A DNA stretch of 58,647 nucleotides from contig NZ_JACAQA010000051.1 in the NCBI RefSeq assembly GCF_013385425.1, forward strand, positions 1 to 58,647, given 5' to 3'. The stretch's first letter is position 1. Each line of letters begins with the position of its first letter. The translations under genes were made by a program, and so were the position numbers. Positions 25,762-34,847 of this stretch are shown here, one piece after another. The stretch comes from Pseudomonas gingeri (GTDB taxonomy: Bacteria > Pseudomonadota > Gammaproteobacteria > Pseudomonadales > Pseudomonadaceae). The notes below the pieces were generated by a model. It was not told the DNA's origin and made no database searches. It was given only the letters and a program-made list of their open reading frames with translations.

Positions 25762-27036
25762 TCAAAAACGCGGCTTGAGCGCCTTCCAGTCCGGCTTGTA
25801 ACGCTGCATCTGCTTCACGTCATCGCGCTGGCGGATGCCGCAGCTCAAGTACTGGTCATGCAGCTTGCCCAACTGGTCGTGATCCAGCTCAAGGCCCAAG
25901 CCGGGAGCGCGGGTGATTTTCACGCAGCCGTCGACAATCGGCAGCTTGCCGCCCTTGATCACCTCTTCATCGGGCTCCTGCCAGGGGTAATGGGTGTCGC
26001 AGGCGTAGTCGAGGTTGGGCACCGAGGCCGCGACATGGGCCATGGCCATCAGGCTGATCCCCAGGTGCGAGTTGGAATGCATGGACACCCCCAGGCCAAA
26101 GGTCTGGCACATCTTGGCCAGTGCCTGCGTGTCGCGCAGGCCGCCCCAGTAATGGTGGTCGGCGAGCACGATCTGCACGCTGTTCAAGGCCACGCTGCGG
26201 CGAAACTCATCAAAATCGGTGACCACCATATTGGTCGCCAGCGGCAGCCCGGTGCGTTTGTGCAGTTCGGCCATGCCCTCCAGGCCCGGTGTCGGGTCTT
26301 CGTAATATTGCAGGTCATCGCCCAACAGTTCGGCCATGCGAATCGAGGTTTCCAGGGACCAGTTGCCGTTCGGGTCGATCCGTAGCGGGTAACCCGGGAA
26401 GGCCTTTTTCAGCGCCTTGATACACGCGACCTCATGCTCCGGCTCCAGCGTACCGGCCTTGAGCTTGATGCTCTTGAAACCATAGGTCTCGATCATGCGC
26501 CGCGCCTGGGCGACGATCTGTTCTTCGTTCAGCGCCTCGCCCCAACTGTCCGGTTTGTAGGGCGAGTCGACATGCCGGGCGTATTTGAAAAACAGATAGG
26601 CACTGAACGGAATCTCGTCGCGGATCGCACCGCCCAGCAAGTCCACCAGGGGCACACTCAGTGAGTGCGCCTGCAAATCCAGGAAGGCCACTTCGAAGGC
26701 CGAATAGGCGTTGCTCACCGCTTTGCTGGCATGAGAGCCCGGCGCCAGTTCCGCCCCGGCGAGGCTGGTGATCTTGTTCGCCGCCACCGTGGCCTGCACG
26801 ATTGCGCGCAACTGATTGAGATTGAACGGATCGAGGCCGATCAACTGATCTTGCAGTTGCTGCTGGATCGCCAGAGCCGGGGCATCGCCGTAGCTTTCGC
26901 CCAGGCCGATATAACCGTTGTCGCTCTCGATCTCGATGATCGAACGCAGTGCAAAGGGCTCGTGGATACCGCTGGCGTTGAGCAGCGGTGGATCGCGAAA
27001 GGCGATGGGGGTGACGCTGACACGTTTGATTTTCAA
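25762..27036 (-). CDS. gudD: Glucarate dehydratase-type enolase-superfamily enzyme
   Basis: 424 residues. The start is TTG, overlapping the stop of the upstream carrier (TTGA), with GGGAG seven bases before. Active-site residues follow GudD: Lys191-x-Lys193 (KLKAG), Asp221 and Asn223 (DPNG), Glu246 (YYEDP) and His320 (MHSNSH). The enzyme removes water from D-glucarate or a related aldarate to give a 5-keto-4-deoxy acid. The partner carrier and LysR regulator are adjacent, but no KDG dehydratase/aldolase is in this module, so later steps are elsewhere. Other acid-sugar substrates remain possible. Confidence 0.85.
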   Translation of the reverse strand: MKIKRVSVTPIAFRDPPLLNASGIHEPFALRSIIEIESDNGYIGLGESYGDAPALAIQQQLQDQLIGLDPFNLNQLRAIVQATVAANKITSLAGAELAPGSHASKAVSNAYSAFEVAFLDLQAHSLSVPLVDLLGGAIRDEIPFSAYLFFKYARHVDSPYKPDSWGEALNEEQIVAQARRMIETYGFKSIKLKAGTLEPEHEVACIKALKKAFPGYPLRIDPNGNWSLETSIRMAELLGDDLQYYEDPTPGLEGMAELHKRTGLPLATNMVVTDFDEFRRSVALNSVQIVLADHHYWGGLRDTQALAKMCQTFGLGVSMHSNSHLGISLMAMAHVAASVPNLDYACDTHYPWQEPDEEVIKGGKLPIVDGCVKITRAPGLGLELDHDQLGKLHDQYLSCGIRQRDDVKQMQRYKPDWKALKPRF

Positions 27037-28430
27037 GAAGCTGCTCCCTGTGGGCCCAGGCCCAAGGCTTGATGACTGATCGATGTTTTGGCGGCCCGGT
27101 TCTCGGCGGGTTTACCGGGCTGCGGGCGAGAGATGTCGCCACGCGGCGCGGTGCGCGCGAAGAAGATCACCACCGCCGCCACCAGTGAAGTGGCGGCCAG
27201 GCCATAAAGCCCGCCTTCGATGGAGCCGGTGCTCTGCTCCAGGAAACCGAATGCGGTCGGTGCGACAAAACCGCCGAGGTTGCCGATGGAGTTGATCAGG
27301 GCGATCACCGCGGCGGCGATGCGGGCGTCCAGATAGCCTTGGGGAATCGGCCAGAACAACGCCGAGGCGGCCTTGAAACCGATCGCGGCAAAACAGATGG
27401 CGACGAAGGCGAAGATCGGCCCGCCGGTGGTGGACATGAACATGCCGAATGCGGCAATCACCAGGGTCAAGGCCACCCAGGCCTGCTGGTGTTTCCATTT
27501 ACTGGCCATGGCGGCAAAGCCATACATCGCGATGATCGAGATGATCCACGGAATCGAATTGAGGAGGCCGACGTGGAAATCACCGATATTGCCCATTTTC
27601 TTGATCATGCTCGGTAACCAGAACGTGGCACCGTAAATGGTCAGGGCAATGGAAAAGTAGATGAAGCAGAACAAGGCGATCTGCCTGTCCGCCAACAGTT
27701 TGAACATCGATGGCTTGACCGTCAGCGCGGCTTCGCGGGCCTGCTGTTCCAGCGCGATAGCGCCCATCAATGCGGCCTTTTCCTCGTCGCTCAGCCATTT
27801 CGCCTGGCGCGGATGGGACTGCAACCAGAACCAGACAAAACCGCAGAGCACGATGGAGGCAAAGCCTTCAATCAGGAACATCCACTGCCAGCCATGCAGG
27901 CTGAAACCGTTGACGTTCAGCAGCGCGCCGGACACCGGGCCGGAAATCACCGAGGCAATGGCCGAGCCGCTGAGGAAGATCGCCATGGCCTTGCCCCGCT
28001 CGCTCGACGGTAGCCATTGGGTGAAGTAGTAAATGATCCCCGGGAAAAAACCCGCTTCGGCCGCACCGAGGACAAAGCGCAGCACATAAAAGCTGGTTTC
28101 GCCGCGCACAAAGGCCATGGCCATGGCCGCCGCGCCCCAGGTGAACATGATCCGCGTCAGCCAGGCCCGCGCACCGTAGCGTTGCAGCAGCAGATTGGAG
28201 GGAACTTCGAAAATCGCGTAACCGATGAAAAACAGCCCGGCCCCCAAGCCATAGGCCGCGGCGCCGATGCCGAGGTCGGTTTCCATATGGCTGCGCACAA
28301 AGCCGATATTGACCCGGTCGATGTAGTTGACGATAAACATCACCACGAACAGCGGCAGCACATGGCGCTTCACCTTGGCTGCCGCGCGGGCCAGCAGATT
28401 CGGCTCCGGCGGACTCTGGAGGGTATTCAA
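27033..28430 (-). CDS. MFS transporter, ACS family (aldarate/hexuronate type)
   Basis: 465 residues. Starts at TTG 28430 with GGGAG six bases upstream. Twelve transmembrane helices, with VNYIDRVNIG in helix 1 and a large central loop. The C-terminal tail is polar and unusually long (about 35 residues). It is translationally coupled to the dehydratase and should import its sugar-acid substrate. It is divergent from a LysR gene. Confidence 0.87.
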   Translation of the reverse strand: MNTLQSPPEPNLLARAAAKVKRHVLPLFVVMFIVNYIDRVNIGFVRSHMETDLGIGAAAYGLGAGLFFIGYAIFEVPSNLLLQRYGARAWLTRIMFTWGAAAMAMAFVRGETSFYVLRFVLGAAEAGFFPGIIYYFTQWLPSSERGKAMAIFLSGSAIASVISGPVSGALLNVNGFSLHGWQWMFLIEGFASIVLCGFVWFWLQSHPRQAKWLSDEEKAALMGAIALEQQAREAALTVKPSMFKLLADRQIALFCFIYFSIALTIYGATFWLPSMIKKMGNIGDFHVGLLNSIPWIISIIAMYGFAAMASKWKHQQAWVALTLVIAAFGMFMSTTGGPIFAFVAICFAAIGFKAASALFWPIPQGYLDARIAAAVIALINSIGNLGGFVAPTAFGFLEQSTGSIEGGLYGLAATSLVAAVVIFFARTAPRGDISRPQPGKPAENRAAKTSISHQALGLGPQGAAS

Positions 28431-28493
28431 GGGCGACTCCCGATCATTGTTTTTTTAGGGACCCGCCGATCATGGACCCCGCCATTGATCCCG

Positions 28494-28532
28494 TCTAATC
28501 TAACCTGGCATTCGATTGATACCTGGATTAGA
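28494..28532. promoter_or_regulatory. LysR-type operator in the divergent gudD-module promoter region
   Basis: TCTAATC (28494-28500) and GATTAGA (28526-28532) form a perfect 7-bp inverted repeat spaced by 25 bases. ACCTGG is also repeated inside. It lies immediately before the LysR start codon and between the divergent genes, as expected for autoregulation and activation. Confidence 0.5.
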
Positions 28533-28535
28533 TCA

Positions 28536-29438
28536 ATGTTCGAACTCACGCAACTGCGTTGCTTCACCACCGTGGCGACCGAACTCAACTTCCGTCGTGC
28601 CGCCGAACGGCTGAACATGACGCAACCGCCCCTCAGCCGGCAGATTCAACTGCTGGAGCACCATCTGGGTGTGGCGTTGTTCACCCGCTCGACCCGCAGC
28701 GTGGCCCTGACCGCCGCCGGCCGGGCTTTCTTCATCGAAGCGCAGAACCTGCTGGAACGTGCCCAGCAAGCCGCCGCAAGCGCCCGGCGCTTTGCCGAAG
28801 GGGATATCGGCTCGGTCAATATCAGCTTCATCGGCAGTGCGGTGTACGAATTCCTGCCCAAGGTCATCGCCGAGGCACGGCTCAAACAGCCCCATGTCAA
28901 AATCGAGCTGTCGGAGATGAACACCTACCAACAACACGAAGCCCTGCGCGCTCGCCGTATTGACCTGGGCATCGTCCGCGCGCCTTTACTGGAGCCGGGC
29001 TACGCCACCGAATGCCTGGTGCGTGAGCCGTTCGTGCTGGCCGTCCCCAGCAGTCACCCGCTGGCCAGTGCTGAAACCGTGTCCGTCCAGGACCTCGATG
29101 GGCAACCCTTCCTCATGTATTCCCACTCCGCCTACCCGCCCTTCAATGAGCTGCTGACCGGCATGCTCCGCTCCGCCCGCGTTGCCCCGCAGTACGTGCA
29201 GTGGCTTGGCTCCTCGCTGACCATCCTGGCCCTGGTCAACGCCGGCATGGGCCTGGCCCTGGTGCCTCGCTGCGCCACCAGCGTCGTATTCAAGAACGTG
29301 GTATTTCGCAGCATCGATCTGGGCGAAGGCGTGCAAAGCGAGCTGCATCTGATCTGGCGCGAGAACAATGACAACCCGGCGTTTGCGATGCTGTTGGAGG
29401 GGATTCGAAAAGCGGTGCGCCAGGGTTGGGGAGGATGA
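28536..29438 (+). CDS. LysR-family transcriptional regulator of the aldarate module
   Basis: 300 residues from the ATG giving MFELTQLRCF. The winged helix-turn-helix (about 1-60) contains NFRRAAERLNMTQPPLSRQI. The rest is a periplasmic-binding-like effector domain. Divergent to the carrier-dehydratase operon, which it presumably activates in response to an aldarate or its catabolite. The start codon lies only three bases after the operator-like repeat, so the leader is short or the mRNA leaderless. Confidence 0.87.
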   Translation: MFELTQLRCFTTVATELNFRRAAERLNMTQPPLSRQIQLLEHHLGVALFTRSTRSVALTAAGRAFFIEAQNLLERAQQAAASARRFAEGDIGSVNISFIGSAVYEFLPKVIAEARLKQPHVKIELSEMNTYQQHEALRARRIDLGIVRAPLLEPGYATECLVREPFVLAVPSSHPLASAETVSVQDLDGQPFLMYSHSAYPPFNELLTGMLRSARVAPQYVQWLGSSLTILALVNAGMGLALVPRCATSVVFKNVVFRSIDLGEGVQSELHLIWRENNDNPAFAMLLEGIRKAVRQGWGG

Positions 29439-29457
29439 AATCCGGCTGACCGTTCGC

Positions 29458-30645
29458 TCAATGAATCGCTACGTGGGAGCCCTGCTGATACTCCCGCGGC
29501 GTACAGCCGAACTCTCGACGGAACACCGTGTGCAGGTATTGCGCCGATTTGAAGCCGCAATTCTGCGCGATATCGGCAATCGCCGAATCCGTGTGTTCCA
29601 GTCCATTGGCCGCCGCCGCCAGTTTGAAGCGCAGGATCTCGTCGTGCACGCTGCAGCCGCGCACCGTCCGAAAGTGCGACTCCAGCGATGAGCGCGACAC
29701 GCCCACGTACGCGGCCACCTGCGCGGTCTTGATACCCTGGCAGGCGTATTGGCGGATAAAGAGCAGCGCCTGCATGACGTAGGGATCGCCCAACGGTTGA
29801 TGCAGACTCGAGGCCTGCACATTGATCGCATCCGGGGGGATCAGTATCTGCGTGCCCGTGGACGGCATGCCGTGCAGCATCTGATGGAGCAGGTGCGCGG
29901 CGGTCCGGCCCATGGTCTCGGTGCCTTGGACCACTGAACTCAGCGGCACCCTGGTCAGGCTGCGGGTCAGCGGGTCGTTATCAATGCCGATCAAGGCCAC
30001 CTGCTCCGGCACGGCGATCCCGGCGGTCAGGCAGGCTTGCAGCAGCTGCCGGGCACGGGCGTCACTGACGGCGATGATGCCGATGGGTTTGGGCAGGCTT
30101 TGCAACCAGGCGATCTGCTGTTCGACGGCGCTGTCCCAGAGCGGCGCGCTAGTGCCCATGCCGCGATAGACCTCGACAGGCAAACCATCACGCTTGAGCA
30201 GCCGGCGAAAGGCTTTTTCCCGCTCCTGCGCCCAGCGATTGGCTTGCGCTTCAGGCAGGCTGAAGCAGGCAAAGCGGGTCAACCCGGCCTCGATCAGGTG
30301 CTCGTAGGCCAGTTTCATCAGTGCGTCATTGTCGGTGGCGACATAGGGAATGCCCTTCGGATAGGCGCGCGCATCCTGATAGGACCCGCCCACCGCCACC
30401 ACTGGCAACTTGATCCCGGCCAGCGCCTCGCCGATCAGCGGGTCGTCGAAGTCGGCAATGATCCCATCGCCCTGCCAGCGCTCGATCCCTTTCAACCGAC
30501 AGAGAAAATCCTCCTCAAGGAACAGGTCCCAGGATGCACGGGTGCTGCTCAGGTAGTTGCCGATGCCACTGATAATGCCGCGATCGTAGATCTTGCTGCC
30601 GTTGAACAACAGCGCAATACGGTGGACGGGCGGGACGGTTTTCAT
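29458..30645 (-). CDS. xylR: XylR, AraC-type activator of xylose genes
   Basis: 395 residues, close to the E. coli length of 392. The N-terminal part is a LacI-like sugar-binding domain (ALLFNGSKIYDRGII at the start), residues about 10-275. The C-terminal part has two AraC-type helix-turn-helix motifs (GIKTAQVAAYVGVSRSSL, AIADIAQNCGFKSAQYL). It is divergent to xylA, the standard layout. A/T-rich repeats (TTTTCATAATTTTCA) in the 153-base gap are plausible sites. Confidence 0.9.
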   Translation of the reverse strand: MKTVPPVHRIALLFNGSKIYDRGIISGIGNYLSSTRASWDLFLEEDFLCRLKGIERWQGDGIIADFDDPLIGEALAGIKLPVVAVGGSYQDARAYPKGIPYVATDNDALMKLAYEHLIEAGLTRFACFSLPEAQANRWAQEREKAFRRLLKRDGLPVEVYRGMGTSAPLWDSAVEQQIAWLQSLPKPIGIIAVSDARARQLLQACLTAGIAVPEQVALIGIDNDPLTRSLTRVPLSSVVQGTETMGRTAAHLLHQMLHGMPSTGTQILIPPDAINVQASSLHQPLGDPYVMQALLFIRQYACQGIKTAQVAAYVGVSRSSLESHFRTVRGCSVHDEILRFKLAAAANGLEHTDSAIADIAQNCGFKSAQYLHTVFRREFGCTPREYQQGSHVAIH

Positions 30646-30798
30646 TGTTTTGATCCTGGACCGGTCAACACAGACTAGGCGCGCAAACGACGAATCTCAA
30701 TACTCAAAATCGCACTGCGCCTTGATGATTTTCATAATTTTCAGCCACCGGGCCGTTGCTAGTATCGGGGTACAGCCAAGAACAACAAGGACATTCCA

Positions 30799-32115
30799 AT
30801 GCCGTTCTTCCCCGTTGTCGACAAGATTCGCTACGAAGGCCCCAGCAGCGACTCACCCTTAGCCTTCCGCCACTACGACGCCGACAAGCTGGTCCTCGGC
30901 AAACCCATGCGCGAGCACCTGCGCATGGCGGCCTGCTACTGGCACACCTTCGTCTGGCCGGGGGCGGACATGTTCGGTGCCGGCGCCTTCAAGCGTCCGT
31001 GGCAGCATGCCGGGGATCCGATGGAGCTGGCCATCGGCAAGGCCGAAGCAGCCTTCGAGTTCTTCTCCAAACTGGGCATCGACTACTACAGCTTCCACGA
31101 CACCGATGTCGCCCCGGAAAGCAACTCGCTGAAGGAGTACCGCAATCACTTCGCGCAGATGATCGATCACCTGGAGCGCCATCAGGAACAAACCGGGATC
31201 AAGCTGCTGTGGGGCACCGCCAACTGCTTCAGCAACCCGCGCTTTGCCGCGGGCGCTGCCAGCAACCCCGACCCGGAAGTGTTCGCCTGCGCCGCCGCCC
31301 AGGTCTTCAGCGCCATGAACGCCACCCAAAGGCTCAAAGGGGCCAACTACGTACTGTGGGGCGGTCGCGAGGGTTACGAAACCCTGCTCAATACCGACCT
31401 GAAACGCGAACGTGAACAATTGGGGCGCTTTATGCGCATGGTGGTCGAGCACAAGCACAAGATCGGCTTCAAAGGCGACCTGCTGATCGAACCCAAGCCC
31501 CAGGAGCCGACCAAGCACCAATACGATTACGACAGCGCCACGGTCTTCGGCTTCCTGCACCAGTACGGGCTGGAAAACGAGATCAAGGTCAATATCGAGG
31601 CCAACCACGCGACCCTGGCCGGGCACAGCTTCCATCACGAGATCGCCACGGCCGTCTCATTGGGGATCTTCGGCAGCATCGACGCCAACCGCGGCGATCC
31701 GCAGAACGGCTGGGACACCGACCAGTTCCCCAACAGCGTCGAGGAGATGACCCTGGCCACCTATGAAATCCTCAAGGCCGGCGGGTTCACTAATGGCGGG
31801 TTCAACTTCGACTCCAAGGTCCGTCGCCAGAGCGTGGACGAGGTCGATCTGTTCCACGGCCACGTCGCGGCAATGGACGTCCTCGCCCTGGCCCTGGAGC
31901 GCGCGGCGGCCATGGTGCAGAACGACCGACTCCAGCAATTCAAGGATCAACGCTACGCCGGCTGGCAGCAGCCACTCGGCCAGGCGGTGCTGGCGGGTGA
32001 GTTCAGCCTCGAATCACTGGCCGAACATGCCTTCAGCCACGAGCTGAATCCGCAGGCCGTCAGCGGTCGGCAGGAGATGCTCGAAGGTGTGGTGAATCGT
32101 TTCATCTACCCCTGA
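30799..32115 (+). CDS. xylA: Xylose isomerase
   Basis: 438 residues, similar to the 440 of E. coli. Catalytic His100 and Asp103 (SFHDTD) and the metal-binding segments EPKPQEPTKHQYD, NIEANHATLAGH and SIDANRGD are intact. It converts D-xylose to D-xylulose in the cytosol. AAGGA precedes the ATG. The xylulokinase that should follow is not in this window. Confidence 0.95.
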   Translation: MPFFPVVDKIRYEGPSSDSPLAFRHYDADKLVLGKPMREHLRMAACYWHTFVWPGADMFGAGAFKRPWQHAGDPMELAIGKAEAAFEFFSKLGIDYYSFHDTDVAPESNSLKEYRNHFAQMIDHLERHQEQTGIKLLWGTANCFSNPRFAAGAASNPDPEVFACAAAQVFSAMNATQRLKGANYVLWGGREGYETLLNTDLKREREQLGRFMRMVVEHKHKIGFKGDLLIEPKPQEPTKHQYDYDSATVFGFLHQYGLENEIKVNIEANHATLAGHSFHHEIATAVSLGIFGSIDANRGDPQNGWDTDQFPNSVEEMTLATYEILKAGGFTNGGFNFDSKVRRQSVDEVDLFHGHVAAMDVLALALERAAAMVQNDRLQQFKDQRYAGWQQPLGQAVLAGEFSLESLAEHAFSHELNPQAVSGRQEMLEGVVNRFIYP

Positions 32116-32256
32116 AGGCGGGCGAACCCTGGCGTCGCGGTGACATTCTCACGACAAATCCATGCTCGCGGCGCCCTGCGACGCTCTACAGTTCCACCGG
32201 CAGCTTATTCATCGCCAGGCAGTGTCTTTCCAACAACAATAAAAGGACGCACCATC

Positions 32257-33258
32257 ATGAACGCACTAAAACGCACTCTGCTCGCCAGCGCTCTGGCCCT
32301 GCTCTCGCTACCGGTCATGGCCGATGCCGCCCACCCGAAGATCGGTTTCTCCATCGATGACCTGCGTCTGGAACGCTGGTCGCGAGACCGTGATTACTTC
32401 GTCGCGGCGGCGGAAAAAATGGACGCCAAGGTCTTCGTGCAGTCGGCCGATGCCAACGAGCAGAAGCAGATTTCGCAGATTGAAAACCTCATTTCCCGTG
32501 GTGTCGATGTGATCGTCATCGTGCCGTTCAACGCCACCGTGCTGACCAATGCCGTCGCCGAAGCCAAGAAGGCCGGGATCAAGGTGGTGTCCTATGACCG
32601 ACTGATCCTCAACGCCGATATAGACGCCTATATCTCCTTCGATAACGAAAAGGTCGGCGAGATGCAGGCCAACGGCGTGCTGAAAGCGGCGCCCAAGGGC
32701 AACTACTTTCTGCTCGGTGGCGCGCCCACGGACAACAACGCCAAGGTCCTGCGCGAAGGCCAGATGAAAGTGCTGCAACCGGCCATCGACAAGGGAGATA
32801 TCAAGATTGTCGGCCAGCAGTGGGTGAAGGAATGGAACCCCACCGAAGCCCTGAGCATTGTTGAAAATGCCCTGACCCGGAACAACAACAAGATCGATGG
32901 CATCGTCGCCTCCAACGACGCCACCGCCGGGGGGGCCATCCAGGCACTGGCCGCGCAGCAGATGGCCGGGAAGGTGCCGATCTCGGGTCAGGACGCAGAC
33001 CTGGCAGCGGTGAAACGGGTGATCGATGGCACCCAGACCATGACCGTCTACAAGCCGCTGAAACTGATCGCCTCGCAAGCAGCCAAGCTCTCGGTGCAAC
33101 TGGCACGTAACGAGAAACCCAGCTACAGCTCGCAATCCGACAACGGCAGCAAGAAGGTCGACACCATCCTGCTCACTCCGATCCCCTTGACCAAAGACAA
33201 TATCGACCTGCTGGAAAAAGACGGGTTTTATACCAAAGCGCAGATTGCCGGACAGTGA
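32257..33258 (+). CDS. xylF: D-xylose ABC transporter, substrate-binding protein
   Basis: 333 residues from the ATG preceded by AAAGGA. The signal peptide ends near residue 23 (PVMADA). The mature protein is a periplasmic-binding protein of the RbsB/XylF cluster (KIGFSIDDLRLERW, QKQISQIENLISRGVDVIV). It delivers D-xylose to XylGH. Confidence 0.94.
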   Translation: MNALKRTLLASALALLSLPVMADAAHPKIGFSIDDLRLERWSRDRDYFVAAAEKMDAKVFVQSADANEQKQISQIENLISRGVDVIVIVPFNATVLTNAVAEAKKAGIKVVSYDRLILNADIDAYISFDNEKVGEMQANGVLKAAPKGNYFLLGGAPTDNNAKVLREGQMKVLQPAIDKGDIKIVGQQWVKEWNPTEALSIVENALTRNNNKIDGIVASNDATAGGAIQALAAQQMAGKVPISGQDADLAAVKRVIDGTQTMTVYKPLKLIASQAAKLSVQLARNEKPSYSSQSDNGSKKVDTILLTPIPLTKDNIDLLEKDGFYTKAQIAGQ

Positions 33259-33290
33259 CCCACCGAGCTGTACCCTGTGAGTACCTCGCT

Positions 33291-34847
33291 ATGTCCGACT
33301 ACCTGCTGCAAATGAATGGCATCGTCAAATCCTTTGGCGGTGTCAAAGCCCTGAATGGCATCGATATCAAGGTCAAGCCGGGGGAATGCGTGGGTCTGTG
33401 CGGCGAGAACGGCGCCGGCAAATCCACGCTGATGAAAGTCCTGTCGGCGGTCTACCCCCATGGCACCTGGGAAGGCGAAATTCTCTGGGACGGGCAGCCG
33501 CTCAAGGCGCAGTCCATCAGCGACACCGAAGCCGCCGGAATCGTCATCATTCACCAGGAGCTGACCCTGGTCCCCGACCTGTCGGTGGCCGAAAACATCT
33601 TTATGGGGCACGAGCTGACGCTGCCCGGCGGGCGCATGAACTACCCGGCGATGATCCACCGTGCCGAAGCCTTGATGCGTGAGCTCAAGGTGCCGGACAT
33701 GAACGTCTCGCTACCGGTTTCACAGTATGGCGGTGGCTATCAGCAACTGGTGGAAATCGCCAAGGCGCTGAACAAGCAGGCGCGCCTGCTGATCCTCGAT
33801 GAGCCTTCATCGGCCCTGACCCGCTCGGAAATCGAGGTGCTGCTGGATATCATTCGCGACCTCAAGGCCAAGGGCGTTGCCTGCGTCTATATCTCCCACA
33901 AGCTGGATGAAGTGGCCGCCGTGTGCGACACCATTTCGGTGATCCGCGATGGCAAGCACATCGCCACGACCGCCATGGCGAACCTGGACATCCCGACGAT
34001 CATCACCCAGATGGTCGGACGGGAAATGAGCACGCTCTACCCCACCGAACCCCATGAGATCGGCGAGGTAATTTTCGAGGCGCGCCACATCACCTGCTAC
34101 GACGTCGACAACCCCAGGCGCAAACGGGTCGACGATATTTCGTTTGTCCTCAAGCGCGGGGAAATCCTCGGTATCGCCGGGCTGGTCGGTGCCGGTCGCA
34201 CGGAACTGGTGTCGGCACTGTTCGGCGCTTACCCCGGCCGCCATGAAGGTGAAGTCTGGCTGGACGGCCGGCCGATCGACACCCGCACGCCGCTCAAATC
34301 CATCCGCGCCGGCCTGTGCATGGTCCCTGAAGACCGCAAGCGCCAGGGCATCATTCCGGACCTGGGGGTCGGCCAGAACATCACCCTGGCCGTGCTGGGC
34401 AACTACTCGAGAATGACCCGTATCGACGCCGAAGCCGAACTGGGCAGCATCAACAAGGAAATCTCGCGCCTGCACCTCAAGACCGCGAGCCCGTTCCTGC
34501 CGATCACCAGCCTCTCCGGCGGCAATCAGCAGAAAGCCGTGCTGGCGAAGATGCTCCTGACCAACCCCCGCGTGCTGATTCTCGATGAACCCACCCGCGG
34601 GGTGGATGTCGGCGCCAAGTATGAGATCTACAAGCTGATGGGCGCGCTGGCGGCCGAAGGCGTGTCGATCATCATGGTGTCCTCGGAGCTGGCCGAAGTG
34701 CTGGGCGTTTCCGATCGCGTCCTGGTGATCGGCGAAGGCCAGCTGCGCGGCGACTTCATCAACCACGAACTCACCCAGGAACAGTTGCTCACCGCCGCCC
34801 TCAGCTCTCCCGATGACCATAACAATAATGATCGGAAAACCGCGTAG
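33291..34847 (+). CDS. xylG: D-xylose ABC transporter, ATP-binding protein (two ABC domains)
   Basis: 518 residues. The first nucleotide-binding domain has GENGAGKST and ILDEPSSAL with a degenerate signature (QYGGGYQQL). The second has the degenerate P-loop GLVGAGRTEL, an intact LSGGNQQK and LILDEPTRGVD. This asymmetry is normal for RbsA/XylG proteins. The stop codon abuts the xylH start. Confidence 0.94.
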   Translation: MSDYLLQMNGIVKSFGGVKALNGIDIKVKPGECVGLCGENGAGKSTLMKVLSAVYPHGTWEGEILWDGQPLKAQSISDTEAAGIVIIHQELTLVPDLSVAENIFMGHELTLPGGRMNYPAMIHRAEALMRELKVPDMNVSLPVSQYGGGYQQLVEIAKALNKQARLLILDEPSSALTRSEIEVLLDIIRDLKAKGVACVYISHKLDEVAAVCDTISVIRDGKHIATTAMANLDIPTIITQMVGREMSTLYPTEPHEIGEVIFEARHITCYDVDNPRRKRVDDISFVLKRGEILGIAGLVGAGRTELVSALFGAYPGRHEGEVWLDGRPIDTRTPLKSIRAGLCMVPEDRKRQGIIPDLGVGQNITLAVLGNYSRMTRIDAEAELGSINKEISRLHLKTASPFLPITSLSGGNQQKAVLAKMLLTNPRVLILDEPTRGVDVGAKYEIYKLMGALAAEGVSIIMVSSELAEVLGVSDRVLVIGEGQLRGDFINHELTQEQLLTAALSSPDDHNNNDRKTA

